A DNA stretch of 64,000 nt, from positions 1-64,000 of the forward strand of contig FMBT01000482.1 of the NCBI GenBank assembly GCA_900095095.1, given 5' to 3'. Shown one piece after another: positions 20,801-30,308 of this stretch. The stretch's first letter is position 1, and the number at the start of each line of letters is the position of its first letter. The notes under the pieces were generated by a model, which made no database searches, was not told the origin of the DNA, and saw nothing but the letters and a program-made list of their open reading frames with translations. The stretch is from Fragilariopsis cylindrus CCMP1102. Its lineage: Eukaryota > Bacillariophyta > Bacillariophyceae > Bacillariales > Bacillariaceae. The translations under genes were made by a program, and so were the position numbers.

Positions 20801-23017
20801 TAGTTTTCCATACGTTGCAATTATGGTCACGAGAAACGCCTTTGCAGATGCAGCTACTGTAGAAACGTCGGAACCTTTTGCTGAACAGTACGTCAGACAT
20901 CTTGAAAGAATTACAGTGAGCTGTTCATGCAAGATTGTATGATTCAGTCGAAGAATTACGTCTAAAATTCTTGTTGTGCATTCCCATTCAGGAAATGAAA
21001 TATGATAATGTAAGACGCGTTGTTTTTCATTCTCATCCTCATTCTCATTCTCTCCCTGAGCTGTCATGAATTCAATTGTTTCCTTTCCAATCTTGTCAAG
21101 GAACGATTGCTCTGCACTGTTGCCAAGAGATGGCTGGTAGACATTGTACTTTAATAAAAGATCTAAATTCCTTCCAATCATCGCAAAAAGTGAAACCCTC
21201 AGTTTAACATCTATGTCAGTTTGGATGATATCGTTCTTGGACTTCAACAAGCCTTTCAATAGATTCCCAGTGAGACAGGAAAAGAACCGGAATTGTAGAT
21301 GGCCTAGCTTATCAACGACCTTGGTTTTCTTGTATGACTTTTTTGTCGTTTGCTGTTGCACTTTCGACGATTGTTCAAGGAAAATATCCAACAAGAGAGG
21401 CATTACATGAGAAATAGATTCGGCATTTATTGACGAAGATTTTGTAGAGTTGTCTACGATAAGAAAGCCTTCTAATGTAGTCAGTAGCCCTTCTTGGTAG
21501 CCACGAAAGGAAGGTTTAGTCGTAAGAGTAGTGGCGGGAGTAGCAGCAGCACTATCTACTTCGACTTTCTCCTTTTGTCCCATTGTATTAAAGACCGGTA
21601 CGGCTAATTGCAATGACCGAAAGCCATCCATGTGATGTTCCAAACTAAATATTCCATCGCGAATCAAATCATTGAATATTTTTTTCAGGATTTCCGATTG
21701 TTCTTTATTGATTCTACTTATATCCTCTTCTCTTTGTAACAGCGCGCAGTACACAACTGCTAGGTCGAGAAACACCTTAGGCCGAACCAACAACTGAAAG
21801 CTCTTCTTTGGATTAGCATTTGCAATTCTCGAATTCATAAGTCGGATTGTCGATATAGTGACTCTGAGCCATATCGTTGTAACTGTGTTGCTATTTCTCT
21901 TCTTCTTACCGTTGTCGTTTCCTTCACCTGTGCGGTCTCTCGTCAATATCGGTAACAATGAGTCACAAATCACATCAAATGGAGGCCGATATAGATTATC
22001 GGCTAGTTGACAGTAACAATCATTTGCCAAATTCTGAACGGTAGTTGTAGGAAAAGAAATCTCGTCCGTTACGGTTTCCACCTCCGCTTCTTCTTCCAAG
22101 GCGAGACTTAACGCTATCGGTGCAATCTTATGCAAAGTACTCAATGTAAGTATACTATTGAAATTATTGTTGTTTCCGCTTTGTTCTGTCGATTTTGGTG
22201 TTCCTTTTCCTGTTCCTGTTTCTTCTTGTTTTTCTTCAGAACGGTCAAAGAAGAAACTCAAGCATCTATCAAATGTTTTCCAGTAGAGAAATTTCATAGA
22301 TTCTGATGATACCACAACCGGTGCCGTTACCGACGACGACGACGGCAATGACGACTTCTTTTTATTGTTGTACGCGTCCTGCAAAATACACTTGACTGAC
22401 CATGGAAGAAGAAGACGAGCAATATCTTCTGATAAAACGAAACAGGTCGTTGCAGCTTTTTTATTTCTTTGTTCAGTTGAATTTTCTTTATTTTCTGAAT
22501 TTATTGGCCCCATCATATATCCCAATAGATGGTGAACAGCAGTCTCTGTTTCTTCTTCCATACGGCGTTGTTTGACATCGGTATCAGCGATGGCTGTACC
22601 ATCGTTGGTTGTTATTTTTCTCCTACTGGTTAGTTCCGTAAATTGAAGCATTTTGTCGAAAACAAGGTCCGCTCCGTTTCCCCCCTTCTCCTGTTGCTGT
22701 TGCTGCGGGTTATCATCTTCCTCCTCGATCATAAACGTAGGTGGTACCTCGTCCTCACGAATGTCACCGCCATCATTATCATCATCATCATCACCATCAC
22801 CATCAGCATCACCAAAAATAACCCAAAATGGATTCTTATCGAAGGACGCTGTTGTTGACGACGCTGTTGATGACGACGACGACGACGGCGGCGTCGAATT
22901 CCTCGTTTTCTTCTTTGACGATGATGGCGTCGAATTCTTTGTTTTCTTCTTTGACGACGATGGCGATGACAAAGAAGATACGACGTTGGATCTGGATTTT
23001 CGCTTGGCGTTTGGCAT
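17837..23017 (-). CDS. URB2: Nucleolar pre-ribosomal protein URB2/NPA2
   Basis: A single exon of 1726 residues. The N-terminus is low complexity with Lys/Ser tracts (SSSKKKTKNSTPSSSKKK), an Asp run and a short Gln run. The large middle is alpha-helical repeat-like sequence without a clear motif. The C-terminal 250 residues match the Urb2/Npa2 domain: LLPYGEVYKKHIICLIVRF, KKSLLPGIYCLLDTI, and LNSMLDEMGRALLRSLHEGY followed by KKIH at the very end, as in yeast and human (URB2) homologues. In yeast, Urb2 works with Urb1/Npa1 and DEAD-box helicases in the earliest 60S precursor, for 27S pre-rRNA processing. Length is similar to human URB2 (about 1520) but somewhat longer. The basic Ser-rich N-terminus likely directs nucleolar import. 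It shares an upstream region with the divergent CLK kinase. Confidence 0.8.
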   Translation of the reverse strand: MPNAKRKSRSNVVSSLSSPSSSKKKTKNSTPSSSKKKTRNSTPPSSSSSSTASSTTASFDKNPFWVIFGDADGDGDDDDDNDGGDIREDEVPPTFMIEEEDDNPQQQQQEKGGNGADLVFDKMLQFTELTSRRKITTNDGTAIADTDVKQRRMEEETETAVHHLLGYMMGPINSENKENSTEQRNKKAATTCFVLSEDIARLLLPWSVKCILQDAYNNKKKSSLPSSSSVTAPVVVSSESMKFLYWKTFDRCLSFFFDRSEEKQEETGTGKGTPKSTEQSGNNNNFNSILTLSTLHKIAPIALSLALEEEAEVETVTDEISFPTTTVQNLANDCYCQLADNLYRPPFDVICDSLLPILTRDRTGEGNDNGKKKRNSNTVTTIWLRVTISTIRLMNSRIANANPKKSFQLLVRPKVFLDLAVVYCALLQREEDISRINKEQSEILKKIFNDLIRDGIFSLEHHMDGFRSLQLAVPVFNTMGQKEKVEVDSAAATPATTLTTKPSFRGYQEGLLTTLEGFLIVDNSTKSSSINAESISHVMPLLLDIFLEQSSKVQQQTTKKSYKKTKVVDKLGHLQFRFFSCLTGNLLKGLLKSKNDIIQTDIDVKLRVSLFAMIGRNLDLLLKYNVYQPSLGNSAEQSFLDKIGKETIEFMTAQGENENEDENEKQRVLHYHISFPEWECTTRILDVILRLNHTILHEQLTVILSRCLTYCSAKGSDVSTVAASAKAFLVTIIATYGKLRQLDYFYMNLLDAVSVLTREEESYRLVQMLAFADDDDISRQIGTAIQESPIQQLKQIFSTVNESIVGRSDYSKDDSLPVQVTLLASSVITKLLTGLLRNVRVDSNSSNEIYPICKEIISGPITRLMEEDDDGNVNNAVILCAWSIHLKNRCDFWIGNKQIGPSDPDTFNIPLSIHRVLKDAITTVDYETGDVYKEDLDLLESLKFFSCQRIQQLHGEFYEKQRLAYASDAEQYNTSSEMSEARELVGFMLQGCYSNDRESDSKQKMRDQWVVLAGAISIWAPYAGENDINSFLNQLLQAVAIVGKSDGHRKEHIVSLLYDTSFYEIPNVSNRLGTNVISFVAENIQKILGLCDGASPQLFEIARPILHPDWESISFTELLNVHKSRVSMTCASNHLAEMNELLLGSLQVLKTINHVCIPIWEDCNDGIRTFESFQRIELICSMLLSKNGSSFLDTTAQLVSELRIAASRVLGSISPQSTGKIFQKQGEDLMILLPQILKTTSICFDRSPSSGIMHRCIHSCNMLIGSIVEICMSHEENMITGLVQILDSTFHEDKAEVSQGGTHYLVLTSYAVILLKKFRRLIDADTDTAVIDEFFRVIQKRLWIQAQKYCFGSPKDSNLLFGNQSRILIAEALRLSSTCSEARTIPLSSIETKIVVKLRDLSTRDVDEFEMRSISYLIGCYAMTKPSGSVTQELTHELLVANLEGYDVFLTPLCVLARDMEPNEFDKFLDKLTSTLVKAPSKLKILHMLVLSVTNESQVEVIAKHSATIMSNCLQVMTQVARQVDVESESILEVSSLIVNMASRKDIMILRERDIALILACITSTIRVDEDCAQKQTTEAHIKAYDASFLLISFFLQRFSKQVHSCVPSLIISLNTMLQFALRESMPVASMPSCGQKYSRLCELLLPYGEVYKKHIICLIVRFVDALQRTMNATCKKSLLPGIYCLLDTIQDHETMQLNSMLDEMGRALLRSLHEGYKKIHVYHGQ

Positions 23018-23791
23018 AATTGCTAAATTACTTTTTCAAAGGTTTTCAAAGGCGAGGTAAGAATTCAACATATACTACTAGTACTCTTAAAGAATCTTAA
23101 AGAGAGACGCCTCTGGTATTATACAACGAATGATGAACTAATGATGGATTCAGTTGCAATAGTTTTTGATCGGATGGGTGTAATAAGATACATGATCACT
23201 TTCAACTTCGATGAAACTGATAAGTTATTTTGTGTCGGGTTTTCAGATTTTAGTGGTTACTGGGAGAGGTGGTGTGTGTGCATTATGGGATTTATTAAAT
23301 TCGGGGGACATGAGCGATGATGATCAAAAGGGGGTGCTACTAAGTTAATAGTGTATGATCCTATGATGTACTACTGTACGTTATACTATCACGATCCAAA
23401 ATTAAAACACCTCCAACGATCCAAAGATCGAAACACCTCCTACTAGTAAATGAAATGAATCAATCGAGATCAGAATTCTGTGTACAATGTCGAAATGTAC
23501 GACGCACCGTGTTTTGATTATTGACAACCCTATCATCATTAGCAATATCTTATCTTATTAACTTCAAAGTTGTTATTCAAATTGCTACGAGTCGAGGAAA
23601 GGAGTACTACGAACACAATATAATCAGATCTCGTTGTTAGAGGAGAAAACAATGCATATATGCGATCCAATTCGGTACAAACAAACCTTGGCGTTCTTTT
23701 TGAGAACCGTTACAAAGTAATTAATTAATTAATTAATTAATTAGCAAGCAGATTGAATTAAATTCAAAATCAAAATCAAATCAAATCAATA
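23018..23791. promoter_or_regulatory. Divergent promoter region between URB2 and CLK kinase
   Basis: 774 bases between two start codons pointing away from each other. It contains a (TTAA)n-like tract at about 23719-23743, just 50 bases before the kinase ATG, and a doublet GATCCAAA...GATCCAAAGATCGAAACACCTCC near 23393-23437, where CACCTCC recurs. It presumably holds both promoters; no core element can be assigned. Confidence 0.4.
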
Positions 23792-24290
23792 ATGACGAGC
23801 TACAGGAGAGAAAAGCCCCGCGGCGAGAGAAGACGACGTAATCGCCGGTCAGATGATGATGAAAAAGAAAAAGACCAACATCATCGGTATTATGAATCTC
23901 CAAAAGGTTGGAAGGATCGATGTCGAGATCGAGATCGATATCGATCCTACGAAATAGGTAATAATGAAGAAGCATCCGATCTTCCCAATCATAATCAATC
24001 ATCTACGAATCAACATAACAATAACAATAACGGACGGCGCCGACGACGACGACGATCAAGAAACTCGCGCTCGCGATCGCCACAACGATCGCCACACAAT
24101 CAGAATCACAATCACCATCACAACCATGATCGAAGAAAAAGACGACGAAAATCATCCAAACAGCGGAGTCGTGGTAGATATGATGGTAGTCATTCTCCGT
24201 CCAGAAGAAGTAATAGTTATGATGACGACAACAAACGACGACGACATCATGACAAAGAAGAAATTCGTCGGTACGACGACAACGATAGAC

Positions 24291-24321
<31 letters not shown>

Positions 24322-26072
24322 TCGAACCAGACAGCAACGACAGAGAAGAAGAAGATCGAACAACCATAATAAACGAAGAAACGATACTCATTATCGAAAC
24401 AACTCTCCTCGAAGAAGAAGAAGGAGAAGGAGAAGAAGTCCTAATAGCAGCACTCAACAGCAAAATGTAGCGGTAGATGTGAATGTAGGAGCAGATGTTA
24501 TACCTGTTAGTAGTGATGACGACGATTATGAACATCATTCTGCTGATCACAATAACCATCGCAAAAACAACAACACCAGTAACAACAACAACAATAATAA
24601 TAATAGTAATAATAATGGTTGCAAAAATTCATCTCCACCTGTTGATCAAGATGATACCATTGGTCATTTCAAAGGTAGAGAAGAGTGTGTTATTGCTGAT
24701 CGATATCGTCTCCTCAAAGATGTCGGTATGGGAACATTTGGAAGAGTCGTACAATGTTTAGATTTATCACGCGAACGACAACGACGAGTAGACCACAATA
24801 GTTATCGACAACAACAACAACACCGTCACGATAATGACGACGATCATCTTAACAACAACAACAACAATAACAATATTGTGGCTATTAAAATTGTTCGTAA
24901 TGTGAAACGATATTATGAATCGGCAATAATTGAAGCTGATATCATTAAAGATGTCAATCGGAGAGGAAGGAGGGGGAGGACACATTGTTCTATTTTGTAT
25001 GACACATTTTCATTCCATGGTCATTATTGTATGGTATTAGAAAGTTTAGGTCCATCACTATATGATTTCTTAAAGGGACAAAAATATCATCCATTTCCAA
25101 TTTATTGTGTCCGTGACTTTGCCGAACAACTACTAGAAACATTGGAATATTTACACAGCTTTCGTTTAATTCATACCGATCTTAAGGTAAGTAGGCAAGC
25201 ATGTTATTACCACTAATAATCTATCATTAATCGTAATATGTATTATATGTTTGCTCTGCTTGGTTGGGTTCAAAAAACAAACGATTTCCAACAGGTTTTC
25301 TTTCTTTTTCTTCTTCAGCCAGAAAATATTTTACTACTCAATGGAAGAGAAATCCCCCAAAGAGGGGGGTATAGTATCCCAGAAAGTACTCGAATCAAGG
25401 TAATTGATTTTGGAGGAGCAACATACGATAACGAGAAAAAATCAACCATTGTCAACACACGACAATATCGTGCACCCGAAGTGATATTGAATGTTGGTTG
25501 GGGTTGTCCATCGGACTTATGGAGTGTTGGTAAGAAAAAAATGAAAATGAATAGCGCAAATATTTAAATCTTACAAGATAATATTGGATTTTTGTTGTGT
25601 TTACAAATAGGACTAACGATATTGCCTTTTGTATGATATATATATATATATATATATATATATTCCTACCATACTCTACGCAGGTTGCATCTTAGCAGAA
25701 CTTTATCAGGGCGAGCTTCTCTTTGCGACACATGATAATATTGAACACTTGGCACTGATTGAACAGATGATCGGTCCCTTTCCAAGAAGGATGCTGAAAC
25801 GAGCAAAGAATGTAGAACTTGTCGATGAGGCGTTTGATTCTAATGGTGCTCATCGTATGGAACTCCCAACCGAAAAGTTGGCCTATGTGAAACGAACAGC
25901 TCCTCTGGAATCTATCGTGTACGATGAAGATGAGTGGTTTTTACGGCTCCTGCGCCGTATACTTGTAATAGATCCCGATGAAAGACTCCAAGCACATCAG
26001 TTACTTCGATTTTTAGAAAAATACGCTCATCCTAAATTACGACAGGGTGGTGGTGATGTTAACCGATGGTGA
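23792..26072 (+). CDS. LAMMER/CLK dual-specificity protein kinase (3 exons)
   Basis: The exons are 23792-25186, 25319-25529 and 25684-26072, all GT-AG and in frame, giving about 664 residues. The first 230 residues are Arg/Ser/His/Asn-rich (RRSRNSRSRSPQRSPHN), like the RS domains of splicing regulators. The kinase domain covers about 303-655: glycine loop GMGTFGRVVQ; an Asn/Gln/His-rich insert before VAIKIV; catalytic loop LIHTDLKPENILLL (split by intron 1); VIDFGGATY; NTRQYRAPEVIL; and EHLALIEQM, the local form of the EHLAMMER signature. LAMMER kinases phosphorylate SR proteins and control splicing. The Asp, Lys and Asn needed for catalysis are present. Intron 2 contains a long TA dinucleotide run just before its acceptor. 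The low-complexity insert inside the N-lobe is unusual. Confidence 0.92.
25637..25662. repeat. TA dinucleotide repeat in CLK intron 2
   Basis: About 13 TA units directly upstream of the CTACGCAG acceptor of the second intron of the kinase gene. Length is likely polymorphic. Confidence 0.8.
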
Positions 26073-26609
26073 ACATAATTCGTATAGATGACAGGCTGTA
26101 AAAGGATTGAAATCTTACAGCTGCTAAGTTACTCCAAGCAGTGTGCTTCTTCTTCTTATAATTACTATTATTCTCATCATTATTTGCCTTATAGGATCCA
26201 ATAAGATATAGCATTCTTTTACGGTACTGTAAAATTAGGTCTAACAAACTAGGATTTTTCGATCGATTTTCCGTTTTGCCATAGCGCGCACGACTCACTC
26301 GACCACAATCGATTGATTCTAGATTCATTCCACGACTCACTATTTGCATATTTTGATTTAATTTAGAATTCTTAGATTAATCATTTAACTTAAAACTACC
26401 GGTAATAATGGATGATTCCCGAATTATGTACAGTACAAACAAAAATCTACTGTACACAGATTATTGGAAGCGACACGTTGCCGTTGCCGCATGTCGATGT
26501 CGATGTCGATGTTATCGGACTCTTTGTAGTTTGAGTTATCGCACATTATCAAACAGTAGCAGTGAACATCAACGCTACCTAAGATTTACATAAGCAACAG
26601 CAGAGTACC
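26073..26609. other. Intergenic region before the Deltex-like gene
   Basis: 537 bases between the kinase stop and the Deltex-like ATG, on the same strand. No gene, repeat or RNA structure was recognised beyond a CGATGT repeat near 26490. Confidence 0.4.
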
Positions 26610-27941
26610 ATGAACAATGCCAATTCGCATCAGCATCAGCAGCAGCAGCATCAGCATCAGCAGCATCAGCAGCAAATTTTTCAGACACCGCTATCGTATA
26701 ATGGTCCAGATCTCTCGCTAGTTTCGATGTTCTCGTGCTTTGGTATTGGTCCAAGTGGAACGATGGTTGCTGTGCCACCGCCGATCACGCTCAATGGCAA
26801 CGCCATCGGCTACATCAAGATAAGCTATTCAATCCCATCTAGGATACAAAAATCCTACCATCCCAAACCGGGTGTTTTACATAATGGAATAGCAAGAAAA
26901 GCTTACCTACCATATACAGCTGAAGGTCATGAGCTTCTTTTACGTCTCCAATACGGATTTCTTCATGGACTTAACTTCTCCGTTGGCAGAAGTCTAGCTT
27001 TGGGTCGTGACGATCAAGTAACATGGTCGCATTCCGTCCCACACAAAACAAGTAAGACTGGAGGACCTTCCCCATTTGGTTTTCCCGATGCTAGTTATTT
27101 ACCGAAATTGCGCCTAGCGTTGGATCGATTGCGGGTGCCAAGTGACGCCAACACGTGCCGTCAATGGATCATTCAAAATCAACCTTCGATAGCGGTGTTA
27201 GCAACAACACTGTCGGCTGCACCAACAATGATAGCACCCGTAGCGCTGCTAGGTTCTGGAGCGACACCATTCATAACAACTACAGCAGCTAATAATTCGA
27301 TACAAAATGAACAGATCGATTATCAGGCACCATCACAAGGCAATACTATAGATCAACTATCACAATACTTGGAACCCGTAGTGTTCGATACCACGAACAA
27401 CAAAGACGAATGTCCGATTTGCCTCGACGTGCTACACCAAACATCCGGAGCTGCTACAAGCACTGTTGTTCGTATGAAGAAGTGCAGACATTGTTTTCAC
27501 AAAGATTGCATCGTCAAAATGTTTCAGTCACAGCATAACAGGTGTCCAACTTGTAGGGAACTTATTGATGGTGATGGATTAGGGCAAGGTCCATCTGGTA
27601 GAATGACGATTACATTCATCTCGGGAAAGAATTGTCCGGGATTCGAGTATGACTGTAACGGTGTCATCGAAATTTACTATAGGTGAGTAACGTGAATGGT
27701 AGACAAATAGTATGAAGTTTGGTGCTTGTATACGTGTGAACGTGTATACTATTTTTCTAATATCTTTCGATTTTTTCTTTTCTCTATCTTCAAATAAAAA
27801 GCATGCCGAGTGGTATTCAGACTTCCTATATGGAGAATCCGGGTGAGTTGTACAATAGACGAAACTACTACGTGGTAAAGTTTAGTAGTTGTATGTGTAT
27901 TATTACAATAACAGCATGTACATTACATTTTTCTGATGGTT

Positions 27942-27972
<31 letters not shown>

Positions 27973-28346
27973 CCTCCCTCTTAGGTCAGAATTATTTTGG
28001 TACCTCTCGCAAAGCATATCTCCCCCACAACGAGTCTGGTCGAAAATTGCTTGCAAGGTTGAAATTCGCATTTACGCATGGACTCGTTTTTCGGATTGGG
28101 ACTAGTTTGACCACCGGTAAGTTTAACTTAGCTATAGATAGTTTGCTGATAGTCCACTGATTCTCTATGTATATCTCATGTATCAATGTGCACTAACAAA
28201 CATTTAAAACAGGCACAGCCAATGAAATCACGTGGGCAAGTATCCATCACAAAACCAGTTTGAATGCAGGAGCCCACGGCTACCCCGACGATCAATATTT
28301 GACCAATTGCAATGATGCATTGGATGCACTCCATGTGCCCAAGTAA
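26610..28346 (+). CDS. Deltex-type E3 ubiquitin ligase with two DTC domains (DTC-RING-DTC; 4 exons)
   Basis: The exons are 26610-27682, 27802-27842, 27985-28116 and 28213-28346, in frame, giving about 459 residues. A His/Gln-rich start (1-22) is followed by a Deltex C-terminal-like domain at about 46-181: IGPSGTMVAVP, ISYSIPSRIQKSYHPKPG, ARKAYLPYTAEGHELL, VTWSHSVPHKTSK. A RING-H2 finger at about 267-316 has CPIC, KKCRHCFHKDC and CPTC. A second complete DTC at about 328-458 has QGPSGRMTITF, GVIEIYYSMPSGIQT, GTSRKAYLPHNESGRKLL, VFRIGTSLTTG, ITWASIHHKTS and HGYPDDQYL. RING plus DTC is the Deltex ligase core; in animals DTC binds ADP-ribose/NAD and directs ubiquitylation of ADP-ribosylated targets. 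Three introns cut the C-terminal DTC, none the N-terminal copy. No WWE domain is present. Confidence 0.88.
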
Positions 28347-28835
28347 TAAAGCGGAAGAGATTTCCGTAATCTAGATGGCGACAATTATATTGATCGTATG
28401 ATAACGATAATAGACAAAAATTGTCGTAGCATAAAAGAAAAACAATATACATCTATGATAGACAATATATTGTAGCTACTGTAAAAAATGCACATATAAA
28501 TATTCCAGCACCATTATCAACCTTCTAAGTATTTAGCATCATTTGTCCTACTCGTATTCCTGGTATATCAACATCATCATCTCATATCTTTAAAATGAAT
28601 TATTTATGAAAATGAAAATATAGATAGCCAAGGTCAGGCAATGGCCTGTTGTGAGAGATTATATAGTCCTTTCTTCCAGAGCCTTCGTATTTCAAAAAAT
28701 CATCAAAATAAAAAATGAAGACAAAAATGAAGACAAAAACAATTTTATGTTTTGATGACAATTCACAAACTCAATACAGTTCACAGTAAGTTATGTATAC
28801 CTGAACTCAAAACTGTAATTGAAGTTGACATTATT
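28347..28835. other. Intergenic region
   Basis: 489 bases between the Deltex-like stop and the methyltransferase ATG. It contains a tandem AAAATGAAGAC motif near 28709-28736 and an upstream in-frame ATG at 28752, which would extend the methyltransferase by 28 residues. Nothing else was seen. Confidence 0.4.
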
Positions 28836-30192
28836 ATGTCGGTACCTTTATTTGCACGAGACCCTTCGAATTTTCGTCCATCACCATCAGAATTTCAATG
28901 TGGCGAGCGTTTGGAAGAGGGCGGCGGAGATGTGGGGATAGGCGGAGTGGTATTCTTTTGTACGCTTCCCAGAAGCAATGAAGATAACAATAGCAGTGAT
29001 GACGATGAAAACGAAAACGAAAACGAAATAAGCGACAACCAACTAATCTTTAGTTGTCGAGATCGGTCGTGTGGTGTTTTGGAAAAGCAAGAGTCGGCCG
29101 TGACAAATGAACAATTTGAAGCAACACAAAATTCTACAGCTGTCGACCCTTTCTTCTTCGATACGGGGTAAGTACTACTATTTAAAAAAAAAAATGCGAC
29201 TGTAATATTGCAAATGCATTGGATACTATGCCTAGGGAAAATATTTCTTTTTCTTTGGTCTGATAAAAATTAAATGTTTACTGAAATTGTTACGCATTAC
29301 GTATGATGTAGGTACACGCTAGCTGGAAGGACAGGGTTTCAAGTCTGGAGTGTAAGTAAAATATATCTGACTCTCAAAAAATGTACTGAATACACGAAGA
29401 AGATTTTCTCACGTTTTCTTTCGATGAATGTTCGTCTTCTTCTAATATCACTAATATTGTAAATGTGGCACTGTAAGGTAGGGAACGAGACTGTTGATAG
29501 AATCTCTTTTGTTTCCGTTGCCGGATGATAATAATCGACTTATTACCATTCGTAAATCATTAAGCACGAAAACAATTCTGGAGCTTGGGGCTGGTGTTGG
29601 AGTCGTCGGTACAGCCTTGGCAGCATCGGGATGTCAAGTTTTACTAACCGATCTACCGACCTTGGCCGAACATTCTCTACTTCCGAATTTGATTTGCAAT
29701 CGAAAGATCGAAGGAGAAATAAGATCAAGCACCAAAGAACCACCGACTTGGCTACGTAATGCGTCACACGAGCTGGATTTTGAGGAGATGGAAGATGACG
29801 ATGATGTTGTTTTTCCAATAGGCAATATGGGTGGATGGGCTAGTATTGCTACAGTCGATTGGACTGAACCCTTGAACGAGCAGGTGTCGTCAATCTCTTC
29901 ATTAGATTGGATAATTGCAAGTGATTGTGTGTGGCTAGTGAGTATGTTGGAATCTTTGTTAAATACAGTGGATTCTTTGTTCAGGAATAATGAAAATGCC
30001 AGATTGCTTTTAAGCTTTCAACGACGGGATTCAACCGATAGTACTCGATTCTCAAGTGTCAGTAGTATTGTGAATAGTGTCCAGGAAAGAGAATGGTCAC
30101 TTGATTGTTTGGCGTGGAATTTCGTTCGTCAGGAAGGAGACAATGAACCTAAAGAAGTATTCGTGTTTGAAATTGCACCGCTCAAGCGATAG
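28836..30192 (+). CDS. Family-16 (METTL21/FAM86-like) protein methyltransferase (3 exons)
   Basis: The exons are 28836-29167, 29312-29351 and 29482-30192, in frame, giving about 360 residues. I prefer the ATG at 28836 (MSVPLFARDPSNF); one at 28752 is also in frame. The 40-base middle exon encodes YTLAGRTGFQVWS, the substrate-proximal W motif of this family. S-adenosylmethionine motif I is TILELGAGVGVVGTALA (about 156), followed by CQVLLTDLP, and the post-I motif IIASDCVW (about 268) corresponds to the family's Asp-containing DxxY/W-like motif. Enzymes of this family methylate lysines on translation factors, chaperones or other proteins; the target is not predictable. Residues 40-110 are acidic low complexity. 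It is tail to tail with the Gln-rich gene, 116 bases apart. Confidence 0.8.
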
Positions 30193-30308
30193 CAGTAGAA
30201 GCAATATAACAGAATAATTTTCACATGAAAATTTTTAGAGAGTAGCATATAGTTTGATTATCTATCTTATTGTTTTACAGCATGCACGCACTAATTTTCA
30301 TTTAAGAA

